Shown: positions 1 through 8,492, counted from the stretch's first letter. The stretch: DNA of 64,000 nucleotides from Ascidiimonas sp046199005 (GCA_046199005.1 CP176050.1:3720001-3784000); one strand, 5' to 3'. The notes: generated by a model from the sequence alone, not told the origin. Program-made: numbers and translations.

Positions 1-369
1 CATACCCGTTGGAAATGAAGGAACACGATCTACTGCATTTTTCACTTCGAGCAACATGAAATCGATATTTTGTCCTTTTTCGATCTCTACAGTGATCACT
101 CCGGAGTTTTCTGAGGAACTAGAGGTGACCCTGTCGATCCCTTCCAGGCCTTTGAGATTCTCCTCGATCTTTAATACAACACCTTCTTCAATTTCCATGG
201 GTGAAGCTCCAGGATAGGTAATCGTAATATTGATGATCTTTGACTCTACCAGCGGGAAAAATGAAGATCTTAAGGATAAAGCCCCTACGACTCCGAAGAC
301 GATAAAAGCCAGAATGAATACGTTAACGGCTACGTGGTACTTGATAAAATAACTTATGATCTTTCGCAT
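1..369 (-). CDS. RND efflux permease (AcrB/MMPL-type), N-terminal part only
   Basis: The first 123 codons of an inner-membrane RND pump are visible; the rest lies beyond the left edge. Translation begins MRKIISYFIKYHVAV, followed by a hydrophobic first transmembrane helix (about residues 12-30). The periplasmic segment ITYPGASPMEIEEGV, at about residues 55-70, is the hallmark porter-domain motif of RND pumps. The protein would use proton-motive force to export drugs or lipophilic compounds through a tripartite channel. The start lies 3 bp after the stop of the membrane fusion gene, so the two are co-transcribed. The TolC-like component is not in the window. Family confidence is high; the substrate is unknown. 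Confidence 0.9.
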   Translation of the reverse strand, partial: MRKIISYFIKYHVAVNVFILAFIVFGVVGALSLRSSFFPLVESKIINITITYPGASPMEIEEGVVLKIEENLKGLEGIDRVTSSSSENSGVITVEIEKGQNIDFMLLEVKNAVDRVPSFPTGM

Positions 370-372
370 GAC

Positions 373-1503
373 CTACTCTGTTTTTTCAGGTTCATTTTCA
401 TCATAGATCTTTACAAGCATTCCGGGATAAGCTCCGGGAACAGGTCTTTTGAGTATTAAAACCCCTTCTTTTGCTCCTTTAAGAACTACCGTTTTATCTG
501 AAAAATACACAGGCTGCACGTCCATTACATCCAGCAGGCTGTCTTTGACTATAAAAAGCTGGTTCTCTTCACTCAGCAAATTTCGGGCAACTTCAATAGC
601 ATTTTCCTCTTCTTTGGCATCAAGAGAAGCTTCCAAATACATTCCTTCTTTTAAATTTTCACCTTTTACCTCAACAAAAGCACTAACAGTTTGTGTGGAT
701 TGATCTACTTTTCCATTTACGCGGATCACTTTTCCTGTCCATTTCATTTGATTGCCCAGATCTGTCAGGGTAACTTCTTTACCTACTCTTAAAAGATTTC
801 CAATCGATTTATTGACCGCTACCTTTATTTCATAGACCGTCGGATCAATAAATTCTCCTAGTTGCTGTCCGCTTCTCACCAAGGTTCCTTCGGTTACCAA
901 TGCTTCCGTTAGAATTCCGTCGAAAGGAGCAGTTATAGCGTATTTACCAAGTCGTTGTTCGGCATTTTTTACATTGTAGTATGCAGGAATGATCCCCCGA
1001 CCGTTAATAAAATATTTTTCTTTATCTGATGTCATCTCAGGTAGTTTTGGGGTTGCTTTATTGAGATCAAAACTATTCAAATACGACTGCCACTTAGGGT
1101 AGACCTCCGGATAATCGAGACGAATATCCGGCATCGCGGCTGCAATCATATTGTACAAATTGCTCTTTTGCGATTGCACCCCTGCATAGAACTCAGAAGC
1201 ATCCATACGCACCAGAGTTTGTCCTTTTCGAAAGCGTTGTCCTTCTTTAAAAGGTTTGCTGCTACCCTTGAAAACACCCTGTACTTCAGCAAAAAGCTGT
1301 ATGCGATTCTTAGCCGTCAAATTTCCATTTGATTTAATAACAATAGGCACTTTGCCATTGCGAACGGTATCTACAAATACCATCTTCATCACCTTATCTA
1401 TTTTAGGTTTTGGTTTGTTTTTGAAAGCTATCAAGGCTTTAGCCGCAAAAAAAGCGCCTACGATCAGAAGAATTCCAAGGAAGGCCAATATAAATTTACG
1501 CAT
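373..1503 (-). CDS. RND efflux periplasmic adaptor (HlyD/AcrA membrane fusion protein)
   Basis: A 376-residue adaptor linking an RND pump to an outer-membrane channel. An N-terminal anchor helix (about residues 4-23) is followed by a split biotinyl-lipoyl/barrel-sandwich region. The first half is around NGNLTAKNRIQLFAEVQG. The second half contains YAITAPFDGILTEALVTEGTLV, where the APFDG motif is typical. A beta-barrel domain with repeated V-x-V strands follows. The alpha-hairpin between the two lipoyl halves is short. The gene sits 11 bp after marR and 3 bp before the RND permease, so it is the middle gene of a marR-MFP-RND operon. Regulation by the MarR protein is inferred from the upstream palindrome. 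Confidence 0.9.
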   Translation of the reverse strand: MRKFILAFLGILLIVGAFFAAKALIAFKNKPKPKIDKVMKMVFVDTVRNGKVPIVIKSNGNLTAKNRIQLFAEVQGVFKGSSKPFKEGQRFRKGQTLVRMDASEFYAGVQSQKSNLYNMIAAAMPDIRLDYPEVYPKWQSYLNSFDLNKATPKLPEMTSDKEKYFINGRGIIPAYYNVKNAEQRLGKYAITAPFDGILTEALVTEGTLVRSGQQLGEFIDPTVYEIKVAVNKSIGNLLRVGKEVTLTDLGNQMKWTGKVIRVNGKVDQSTQTVSAFVEVKGENLKEGMYLEASLDAKEEENAIEVARNLLSEENQLFIVKDSLLDVMDVQPVYFSDKTVVLKGAKEGVLILKRPVPGAYPGMLVKIYDENEPEKTE

Positions 1504-1514
1504 GTGTTGGTGGT

Positions 1515-1958
1515 TTAGTTAGCTAGTTTTTCTAAGTTATAACGTACTCTTTTTAAAGTGTTTATAGTTTTATTCAATGCAACAGGATCAATACCCTCTT
1601 CCATTTCTTTTACCAGTTGCTGGATGATTGGCAGTGCCTTCATGAATACCTCGACCCCTTCTGGAGTAATTCGAATATTATTCACCCGTCTATCTTGCTT
1701 CGAAGGAATACGCTGCACCAGATTTTTACGTTCAACTGTGTTTATAAGACGTGTCAGTGAAGTTTTGTCACGATCAGTAATAAAAGCCAGATTTTGCTGT
1801 GGTTGTTCGCCAAATTCATCCAATTTTTTAAGCAATAACCATTGATGTGCTGTGAGGTCTATTGAAGCCAAAGCAAAACGTTGGGAAACCAAAAAAGAAA
1901 AATCTTTATTGATCTTACCCACCCAAGGGAGTAAGGTGACCTCAAAATTGAATAACAT
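1515..1958 (-). CDS. MarR-family transcriptional regulator
   Basis: A 147-residue winged-helix repressor starting MLFNFEVTLLPW. The HTH covers about residues 50-85 (core TDRDKTSLTRLINTVERKNLV), and the wing carries the conserved D-R-R motif (SKQDRRVNNIRITPEG). A longer reading frame begins with TTG at 2018, but that start falls inside the operator and upstream of the -7 box. The ATG at 1958 is therefore chosen; it also gives the usual MarR length of 140-150 residues. It heads the efflux operon and most likely represses it and itself, releasing DNA when it binds a phenolic or otherwise toxic ligand. The ligand cannot be read from the sequence. Confidence 0.9.
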   Translation of the reverse strand: MLFNFEVTLLPWVGKINKDFSFLVSQRFALASIDLTAHQWLLLKKLDEFGEQPQQNLAFITDRDKTSLTRLINTVERKNLVQRIPSKQDRRVNNIRITPEGVEVFMKALPIIQQLVKEMEEGIDPVALNKTINTLKRVRYNLEKLAN

Positions 1959-1981
1959 TCTGGTAAAAAGATTAAACAAAA

Positions 1982-1989
1982 CAAAAGTA
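1982..1989 (-). promoter_or_regulatory. -7 promoter element of the marR-efflux operon
   Basis: The minus strand reads TACTTTTG, an exact match to the Bacteroidetes TAnnTTTG box, 23 bp before the marR ATG. No clear TTTG -33 element is seen at 19 bp; that position is occupied by the operator. Confidence 0.55.
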
Positions 1990-2003
1990 CGAGAAGCATT
2001 TAT

Positions 2004-2021
2004 TAGTTGCAGATGCAACTA
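2004..2021 (-). promoter_or_regulatory. MarR operator palindrome upstream of the efflux operon
   Basis: A perfect inverted repeat, TAGTTGCA-GA-TGCAACTA, has 8-bp arms and a 2-bp centre. This is the size and symmetry expected for a MarR dimer site. It lies 15 bp upstream of a minus-strand -7 box TACTTTTG (1982-1989) and about 46 bp upstream of the marR start. A bound dimer would cover the space between the -33 and -7 elements and block RNA polymerase. Autoregulation is inferred from this placement. Confidence 0.75.
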
Positions 2022-2181
2022 TCGTTAAAAATTTGCTAAAGTTTATAGTGCTTTGGGCTTAGAAAGTTATGGCTGAAGATGTATGACATCACAAACTTAC
2101 TATGTCTATGTACTAACGATCACGATATTTAAGCCGGGAATAGTGACAAAAGAAGCGCGAGTTCTTCATTTTCATAAAATG

Positions 2182-4452
2182 TCATTGCAAATCTTGCGGC
2201 TGTATGGAGAAAGACGTCATCAGTAGATCTTCTGCTTTTGATGAAGTGCCCATGTACAATTCATATTCCATAAATTCTAATTCCCACTGTCTGGTTTCAG
2301 TATTGTACCAGGTAAGATCCTCCGCAGCAACACTAAGCGTAACTGTTTGTCTTTCTCCTGGTTCCAAATTGAGTTTATGAAAATTACGAAGCAGTTTCAC
2401 CGGGCGGTCTACTTTCGAATTTTTGAATCCAATATACATCTGTATAACCTCACTTCCTGAGATGTTTCCGGTATTGGTGATGTCTATTGAAGCAGTAACT
2501 CTTCCGTTATGAGGGATTACAGATTGCGCCATCTTTAAACTGTCTTTGGTAAACGTAGTATAGCTCAAGCCAAAACCAAAGGGATAAGCTACTTTTTTCT
2601 TTTTCTTATCAAAAAGGGTATATCCATGATAATAACCGTAGGTTGTCTCCTCTGTAAAGGGTTTAAATTCAGGATAGTCGGCCTGATCAGCTGCAATACT
2701 AAACGGAAGCTTTCCACCCGGATTTGCTTTTCCATAAAGAATATTCGCCAGTGCTGTCCCGCCTTCCATTCCGGCATACCAAGAAAATAAGATAGCAGGT
2801 ACCGTTTGATCCCATAAAGACAGATCGAGTCCGCCACCGCCAACGTATACTACGACCAGATTTTTATTGCTTCCGGCAAGTGAAGTGATTAATTCTTCAT
2901 CACTTTCTACTAAAGAAAGATCTGCTCTGTCTCCTCCTTCGGCTGGTTTCCCCACTTGTTTTCCTGCCTTTGCAGATGCCACCATTTGATCACGATCAAA
3001 AATAATATATTCACCTTCGTCTTTATGGGTAAAGCCTACCACAACAATTACTTCGTCTGCTGACTCGGCTAAATCCCTGGCAGCTTTCAAATCGCTGCCA
3101 TCATTTAAGATCACTTGATTCCCTAAAGCCTCCTGCATTTTTTTTATTCCGTTATAGGGAGTGACCACGTAAGGCGGCGTGGCGTCACTGCTCCCTTTAT
3201 CTCCCGTATTCTCAAGATCTGCCAGACGACCTATCACCGCAATTTTCTTTCCTTTTCGCTCTTTAAATGGTAAAATGTCTTCATTTTTAAGCAAAACCAT
3301 ACCTTTCTCTGCTGCCTCCAATGCAAGATCTTTATGTGCCTGGGTTGCAATATCCTTAAACGAATAGGTTCGCTTATCTTCGGCTATTACGTATTTGAGA
3401 CGTGTGCGTAGGGTTTGAAATACCAGCGTATCTATAGCAGCTTCAGTGATTTCACCCTGTTCAAGTGCTTCTTTAATAATGGATTCGTCATAGGCTTTCT
3501 GCATAGGCATCTCTACGTTTTGCCCTGCCTTAATCCCAGCTATCCCATCATATAACCCATACAGCCAATCGGTCGTTACAAAACCACTAAATCCCCATTC
3601 TTTTCGTAAGATATCGGTAAGCAAATAGGCATTACTTCCGCAAAATTCACCGTTTACGGCATTGTAGGCACTCATAATAGAGGCAGGTTTTCCTTTTTGA
3701 AGCGTTCTTTTAAAATGGGGTAAATACACTTCTCTTAGGGTTCGCTCATCTACTTTTACATTGACCACCCATCGTGAATTATCGATACTGTTAAGCGCAA
3801 AATGTTTAGGACACGCCATCACATTATGATTTTCAATAGCTCTTACAGCGGCGATTCCAAATGCTCCTAAATGCCACGGATCTTCTCCATAGGTTTCCTG
3901 AGCCCTTCCCCATCCCGGATGGCGCAAAAGATTAATGCAGGGGGTAGCTGCATAATTTGTCTTATTTGCTCGCATCTCGATCGCGATAGCATCATGTACC
4001 CTGCGCTCAAGATCTACGTCCCAACTGGCTCCTCTTGACATCGCCACCGGAAATACGGTCACTGCATTTACTTCAGGATGCATGACACGTGCACCTCTTG
4101 GACCATCAGACAACACCCATGGGGGTAATTCAAGTCTTTTATTTTCTCCGGAATAAATATGTGGAAAACGTTTATTGATCAATGCATTGATCCCAAGTTT
4201 ACTCAACACCTGAAACTTTTTACCTCCATACAACTGATCAATTTTTTCTTCTAATGTCATTTTTTCAAGAAGTTCTCCGGCAAGATCATCAATCGCTTTC
4301 TCGGTGGTGTTAATGTCAAAAACGCCACTATTAGTTCTGAGTGTTTTTACTTCATAATTACTTTTCGAAATGTACAGTATTCCAAAAGCGATTAGCATTA
4401 AAATAACTAGTGCCAAAAGGACTTTAAAGATTTTACCAAAGACTTTTTTCAT
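2182..4452 (-). CDS. Glycoside hydrolase family 3 (beta-glucosidase-like), membrane anchored
   Basis: A 756-residue GH3 enzyme, full length for the family. An N-terminal helix (about residues 8-28) without a lipobox suggests a membrane anchor or uncleaved signal. The (beta/alpha)8 domain contains GRAQETYGEDP (182-192), the substrate-binding KHF (216-218) and the nucleophile Asp295 in FVTTDW. The alpha/beta sandwich domain follows from about residue 380. The C-terminus is a fibronectin III-like domain (about residues 640-735). It probably releases terminal beta-linked sugars from oligosaccharides in the periplasm. No SusC/SusD pair or other glycosidase lies nearby, so the substrate is unknown. 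It is transcribed alone and reads towards the efflux operon. Confidence 0.92.
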   Translation of the reverse strand: MKKVFGKIFKVLLALVILMLIAFGILYISKSNYEVKTLRTNSGVFDINTTEKAIDDLAGELLEKMTLEEKIDQLYGGKKFQVLSKLGINALINKRFPHIYSGENKRLELPPWVLSDGPRGARVMHPEVNAVTVFPVAMSRGASWDVDLERRVHDAIAIEMRANKTNYAATPCINLLRHPGWGRAQETYGEDPWHLGAFGIAAVRAIENHNVMACPKHFALNSIDNSRWVVNVKVDERTLREVYLPHFKRTLQKGKPASIMSAYNAVNGEFCGSNAYLLTDILRKEWGFSGFVTTDWLYGLYDGIAGIKAGQNVEMPMQKAYDESIIKEALEQGEITEAAIDTLVFQTLRTRLKYVIAEDKRTYSFKDIATQAHKDLALEAAEKGMVLLKNEDILPFKERKGKKIAVIGRLADLENTGDKGSSDATPPYVVTPYNGIKKMQEALGNQVILNDGSDLKAARDLAESADEVIVVVGFTHKDEGEYIIFDRDQMVASAKAGKQVGKPAEGGDRADLSLVESDEELITSLAGSNKNLVVVYVGGGGLDLSLWDQTVPAILFSWYAGMEGGTALANILYGKANPGGKLPFSIAADQADYPEFKPFTEETTYGYYHGYTLFDKKKKKVAYPFGFGLSYTTFTKDSLKMAQSVIPHNGRVTASIDITNTGNISGSEVIQMYIGFKNSKVDRPVKLLRNFHKLNLEPGERQTVTLSVAAEDLTWYNTETRQWELEFMEYELYMGTSSKAEDLLMTSFSIQPQDLQ

Positions 4453-5148
4453 TGAGAGGCGATTTAGAAAATGAAGTTATTACTTTTCAAAAAAATACAA
4501 GATTTTAATGTGAATGCTTATCTAGAGGGAATATTTGAAGATAGAAAAAGAATCAAAAAACAATTTCTCATTAGAATGCGTTATCCAAGCACTCAAGAAT
4601 GAAATACTTTCCAATCCGTATTGGGAGAATCATTAAAGTGGATTGTAAAAAAACCCATCCCAAAGATCGGTAATTGGATGGGTTTTTCCATTTAGAAGGC
4701 TGGTTGTATCCGGAACTTAGTCGCCGGTGATTTTATTCTGATGAGACATAGATGTTCTGGCAAGGAAGATCGCTGAAGTCTTCTAATTGAACAAAAGTGT
4801 CAGCTATATATTATAACCGCCTAGTAATCAATTAAATATAAAAATAACAAAAATTATGGATAAACACGATAGGTTTAACTAAGAATTCCCAGAGCTTTTT
4901 GTGTTTCTTGTCAAAGCATTGAATATTCTTACTCTCTTTGTCGACGCTATTACCATAAAACCGGCTAGCTTCAATATGAATCCCGTAAAAATGACATCTG
5001 GGTGCTTAATTGTCGGATGAATCCTTATAAATGGTGGTACTTTTTAGTATCTTGACTTAAGTAACAGCATATCGCGTTGTGCTTAGATCATATTTATTCC
5101 TGCCCTCCATCAGTTAAGTTGCTTAGTAAACACTAAAACTTAGATACG
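4453..5148. other. Gene-free stretch of about 700 bp
   Basis: No open frame with recognisable coding character was found on either strand. The left part is the divergent upstream region of the GH3 gene. It contains one strong terminator-like hairpin (4647-4687) with no gene assigned to it. The right end holds the upstream region of the small peptide gene at 5149, where no perfect TAnnTTTG box is evident. Confidence 0.6.
4647..4687. terminator. Bidirectional-looking hairpin with no assigned gene
   Basis: The arms AACCCATCC and GGATGGGTT are separated by a loop of about 14 nt. They are flanked by an A-run on the left and a T-run on the right, so either strand could terminate here. The nearest annotated genes start on both sides and point away from it. 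It may end an unrecognised small transcript. Confidence 0.55.
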
Positions 5149-5352
5149 ATGAAAAAACAAAAACTATCTCAATTAAAACTGAATAAAACTACAGTTTCTA
5201 AAATTGCTGATACCCTTAAAGGCGGAGTTGATTCCGATAGTCCTACGATGTACGCCAGCTGCGGATTTATTTGCTTACCGGTCTCTTTTGGAGGTTCCTG
5301 CGGAAGTTGCAATAGATTTTGTGATACATTTTACGATTGCTATTACGGTTAG
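5149..5352 (+). CDS. RiPP precursor peptide, GG-leader (class I lanthipeptide-type leader)
   Basis: A 67-residue peptide. The leader MKKQKLSQLKLNKTTVSKI carries the L-x-LNK-x-T-(V/I)-S-x-(I/L) pattern of the Bacteroidetes lanthipeptide-type leader family. It ends in a Gly-Gly processing site at residues 25-26. The core (residues 27-67) is rich in Ser, Thr, Gly and Cys, with six cysteines at 38, 42, 51, 54, 58 and 64, suitable for thioether or disulfide rings. No LanB/LanC dehydratase/cyclase, radical SAM enzyme or peptidase-ABC exporter lies in the window. Modification and export must come from elsewhere or be absent. It converges with a second precursor at 5441-5617 across a shared terminator. 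Confidence 0.8.
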   Translation: MKKQKLSQLKLNKTTVSKIADTLKGGVDSDSPTMYASCGFICLPVSFGGSCGSCNRFCDTFYDCYYG

Positions 5353-5377
5353 AACCCTTTCTTATTTCTATATAAAA

Positions 5378-5406
5378 AACTCCGCAATTTGGTTCATTGC
5401 GGAGTT
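5378..5406. terminator. Bidirectional terminator between the two convergent peptide genes
   Basis: A perfect 11-bp stem AACTCCGCAAT / ATTGCGGAGTT with a 7-nt loop. An A-run precedes it (a T-tract for the minus-strand gene). It lies 25 bp after the stop of the plus-strand peptide and 35 bp beyond the stop of the minus-strand peptide. Confidence 0.8.
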
Positions 5407-5440
5407 CTTATGTTGATCTGGATCAGTACTTGGATTGTCA

Positions 5441-5617
5441 TTACCCACCACACTCATCCGTACGGCATCCTAACCAAACGGAAACATCACAGATAGTACC
5501 ATTCGTAAATCCAGTAATTTGATCATCTTGATTTAAAGTACCTCCTTTTATGGTATGCCCCAGTTTGGAGATCGTTCTTTTAGATAGTGACAGATTTTTT
5601 AACTCTTTTTTCTTCAT
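5441..5617 (-). CDS. Second RiPP precursor peptide, GG-leader
   Basis: A 58-residue peptide found by reading the minus strand directly. The leader MKKKELKNLSLSKRTISKLG matches the first precursor in pattern (L-x-LSK-R-T-I-S-K-L) and also has Gly-Gly at residues 25-26. The core has three cysteines at 43, 51 and 56 and ends DECGG. The two cores differ completely while the leaders agree, as expected for paralogous precursors handled by one processing system. Upstream is a small inverted repeat CCTGAT-CCA-ATCAGG (5651-5665) of unknown role. Modification enzymes are not in the window, so lanthionine formation is inferred only from the leader. Confidence 0.78.
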   Translation of the reverse strand: MKKKELKNLSLSKRTISKLGHTIKGGTLNQDDQITGFTNGTICDVSVWLGCRTDECGG

Positions 5618-6528
5618 AATACTACAGTTTAATTGATTTTTTGATGTACTCCTGATCCAATCAGGGATATGCTTTTATTTATTGTATGAAATTACGGTAA
5701 TTCTTTAGGAATAGAAACTATTAACGATTTCTAGTTCGTCAAATTCATGAAACAAGAAGTTTGATAAAGTGTTTTCTAGTCACAGGATAGCGGATTTTTC
5801 TTGCTATATTAAGGATTGGATCTCAAATAGACTGCAGGAGCTTATTAATCATCGGCGAAACTGTGCTGCAGCATACAGGAAGCTTATTATCAACGGATTA
5901 TTTTATAGCATAAATTTCACAGGTGAGATATGGAGTTCATTTAGGCTACTCTCAATTTAATACCTAAGTATACTTTTGACTAAAATCACAGAACTGACCG
6001 CTACCGCAAATTTGTGGTGAGCAATATTATTATATCGGAGCACTTACAAACACTTGTAGATCGCTTCTGGTGAGGTTTGGGCAGGTTTTTAGTGATTTTG
6101 ATACGTTTTTTACGAGCTTCATACCTGAAATCAGGCAGTTATCTCACCCATAAAGGGGATTCGATATGACGTGTAGTGTTTGGAGAATCTAAATCAAAAC
6201 GTCTCGATACTCCCTAATAAGTCGGAACCGTTTACACCCAAAAATACTCAGAGTGACAATGATTTTCTAAATTGCATTTGCCGTCAGATTGAGTGATTTT
6301 TCAATTTATGGGTCTAAGAAAAATTAAGCTAGCTTGTGCTATATTTATCGAAGCAACCATCGGCATAGGGCAAGCAAATAAGTTCATGCATCTGTCTGTT
6401 ATAACTTATACTTCGATAAACTCAGGACTGTCCTCAAAAAGTACCTGCTTTTAGCTCAAAAAGTTAAAAAGAGAGGCAGGAAGTCTTCATGGTCACCATT
6501 GTTGTGCTTTCGTGCGTTCATATATTTT
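5618..6528. other. Gene-poor stretch of about 900 bp
   Basis: Apart from the upstream region of the minus-strand peptide gene and direct repeat copy A (6124-6315), I see no supported gene. A 63-codon frame at 5769-5960 lacks a plausible ribosome-binding context and any recognisable motif. Confidence 0.6.
6124..6315 (+). repeat. Direct repeat copy A (about 190 bp)
   Basis: This stretch is alignable over its whole 192-bp length, with 1-2 bp indels, to 8301-8492 in the same orientation. The best-conserved part runs from AAAACGTCTCGATACT (6196) to CCGTCAGATTGAGTGATTTT (6281-6300). The two copies flank the Doc/DNA-binding gene pair. Similarity is high but not perfect, so the duplication is not recent. 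Confidence 0.8.
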
Positions 6529-6957
6529 TTAAAAAATTGCATCAATAATTTTTATCTTCAAATCTTCACTAAAATCATTTTCATTTATTATTGAGTAAAT
6601 TATTTCATAAAGTAAATCCTTGTCAATTCGGTTATCGGCAATATGGACAGAAATATTTTCCATTTCGATTATGAATTTGTCGATGCAGTAGCTTAGTCCA
6701 TTTATTTCTAAGAAATATGCTCCCAAGGCGATACTACTTCTTTTATTTCCATCGCTGAAAGCATGATTTTTATTTACAGAATAAACCAAATGCGTCAGTT
6801 TAATTTCAAACTCTGGATAATATAAATCATTTTGAATATGTTCAAGGACACTATCCAAAAGACCAATATCATTAACCCCATGTGAACCGCCTGATTTGTC
6901 TATAATAAAATCATGCTCCTTTATGGCATACTCTAGCGTAAAATAATTGTATGCCAT
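6529..6957 (-). CDS. Doc-type (death-on-curing, Fic fold) toxin
   Basis: A 142-residue Fic/Doc-fold protein. The active-site loop at about residues 65-73 reads HAFSDGNKRSS, matching the H-x-F-x-(D/A)-(G/A)-N-K-R signature. The Asp-Gly in the middle resembles AMP-transferring Fic proteins more than classical Doc, which has an Ala-Asn there. Proteins of this size usually phosphorylate EF-Tu (Doc) or AMPylate targets to arrest growth. The upstream gene ends 1 bp before this start, so the pair is co-transcribed. The base composition is AT-richer than the surrounding core genes, which suggests transfer. Neutralisation by the neighbouring protein is inferred. Confidence 0.8.
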   Translation of the reverse strand: MAYNYFTLEYAIKEHDFIIDKSGGSHGVNDIGLLDSVLEHIQNDLYYPEFEIKLTHLVYSVNKNHAFSDGNKRSSIALGAYFLEINGLSYCIDKFIIEMENISVHIADNRIDKDLLYEIIYSIINENDFSEDLKIKIIDAIF

Positions 6958-6958
6958 T

Positions 6959-8002
6959 TTATCTATTCTTTAATCTCTTGAATACGTCAATATTCTTCTT
7001 CAATCGTTCTTCTAAAGCCATGCTTTTTTCTCCTAAGAACTTGTCAAATTCTTGAGCTGTCAAATGTGTTACATAGTTTTTTAACTTCTCATGCAGAGCA
7101 TCTCTGAATGCCATGTCTCGACTTGCCATTAAAGTTCTGGCCTTTTCTAACAATGGCTTTAACATTGCCTGATTATTAAATTCGAATTCAGAAAATAAGC
7201 GTGTCGCTTCTGGAAGAGTAAGTTTGCGATTTATTGTTTCATATTTTCGTTGCAAGAAGTCGGCAAATCCGTTCTCGTATGCAGCAATTAAGTCAAGTAC
7301 TTCTGAGTACATTGTATCTCTAGCTGAATCACTTGCCTTAAGCTTTAATATTTGTTTATATTCCTTCGCGTTTTCATGAAATATGCTCTTATATACAGCA
7401 TCGGTGAATTGTGCAAATTTCCATTTGTTGTCAACTATAAAGCTGTCAAGAGCATCGGTAAATGCTTGTCTATAATTATATTCTCTTATAGCGCTAGGAA
7501 GAAATTCATCTTCTCTTTGATTTACGTATTTAGTTGCTCCTCCTATTTTTGCATTAAGAGTATCAATAACAATATCAAGAACTAGAGCTCTTAATTGTTT
7601 TGCTCTTTCACTTTCGGTAAGAAGCATTCCAATATTTAAGAAAGCTCTAAAGTCAAATATTCCTAATTTAGGAGCTTTAACTATGTCTCCGACATCAATG
7701 TCGGTAACATCATTATTATTTTCATAATACTTAGCTATAACATCTTTGAAATCTTTAAGTCTTTTACCATCAATAACTTCATAACCATTTTCGGATAGTT
7801 CATTTTTATATTGTTCTAAATATCTTTCAATAGTTCTATTATCAATCTTATAAAAGTCAGCTATTTGCTTTTTCGTGTACTTTAAGGTTGATTCAAAAGG
7901 AATCCCAGGAAAAGCAATCTCCTTTTCAATTTCTAAAAGAGCATATTTATTATTTAAAATATTTCTTCTGTGAATATCAGATTTAGTAAGATTTTTACTC
8001 AT
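6959..8002 (-). CDS. Predicted DNA-binding partner of the Doc toxin (RhuM-like)
   Basis: A 347-residue protein with an HTH-like region near the N-terminus (about residues 42-75, TKKQIADFYKIDNRTIERYL). A central segment, FLNIGMLLTESERAKQLRALVLDIVID (about 120-147), resembles phage/RhuM-type regulator domains. The C-terminal half is long, helical and charged. Genes of this type are often found beside a death-on-curing toxin in Bacteroidetes. It is transcribed first in the pair and ends 1 bp before the toxin. A role as antitoxin and repressor is inferred from order and the HTH. It is much larger than the usual Phd antitoxin, so it may be a regulator of a different kind. Confidence 0.65.
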   Translation of the reverse strand: MSKNLTKSDIHRRNILNNKYALLEIEKEIAFPGIPFESTLKYTKKQIADFYKIDNRTIERYLEQYKNELSENGYEVIDGKRLKDFKDVIAKYYENNNDVTDIDVGDIVKAPKLGIFDFRAFLNIGMLLTESERAKQLRALVLDIVIDTLNAKIGGATKYVNQREDEFLPSAIREYNYRQAFTDALDSFIVDNKWKFAQFTDAVYKSIFHENAKEYKQILKLKASDSARDTMYSEVLDLIAAYENGFADFLQRKYETINRKLTLPEATRLFSEFEFNNQAMLKPLLEKARTLMASRDMAFRDALHEKLKNYVTHLTAQEFDKFLGEKSMALEERLKKNIDVFKRLKNR

Positions 8003-8300
8003 TTAGTATATTTTATAAGCATGAAGCACAACGATTACATATACCCAATATCCAAAAAATCTACTTTAAGTAAATTAAAAGTTAATATAACCAACCTAAA
8101 ATGGATTTATTGGGCAATATTACGTATATCCAACCGATGTAAAGTTATATAATTAAATTAATAGATTTTAGTCAATGATGCCAGCAATTATTAGGCTTAT
8201 TCGGTACCCACATAAGGGAATATTTAGATAATTTGAGGATTAGGATATTAAGTTTAAAACCTAGATGCATATTCAAATTGGTTTTCTTTTTTTGCTTGTT

Positions 8301-8492
8301 CCTAAAATTAGACAGTTATCTCTCCGCCCGAGGCGGATCGATAGGATGTGTTTAATTTCTGCCATGTTAACTACAAAACGTCTCGATACTTCTGAAACAT
8401 CGGAATTGTTAACACCCAAAAATACTCAGCGTGACGATGGTTTTCTAAATTGCCGTTGCCGTCAGATTGAGTGATTTTTCAATCTATGAGAT
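8301..8492 (+). repeat. Direct repeat copy B (about 190 bp)
   Basis: Matches copy A (6124-6315) at a constant offset of about 2177-2179 bp. Shared blocks include CAGTTATCTC near the start, AAAACGTCTCGATACT (8375), CACCCAAAAATACTCAG and CCGTCAGATTGAGTGATTTT near the end. With copy A it brackets the toxin pair. Confidence 0.8.

Noticed and set aside
1959..2018. Extended TTG start for MarR
   Set aside because: The start would lie inside the palindromic operator and upstream of the -7 element; MarR proteins are usually near 147 residues.
5769..5960. 63-codon plus-strand frame in the gene-poor region
   Set aside because: No promoter, ribosome-binding context or recognisable motif; composition looks like non-coding DNA.
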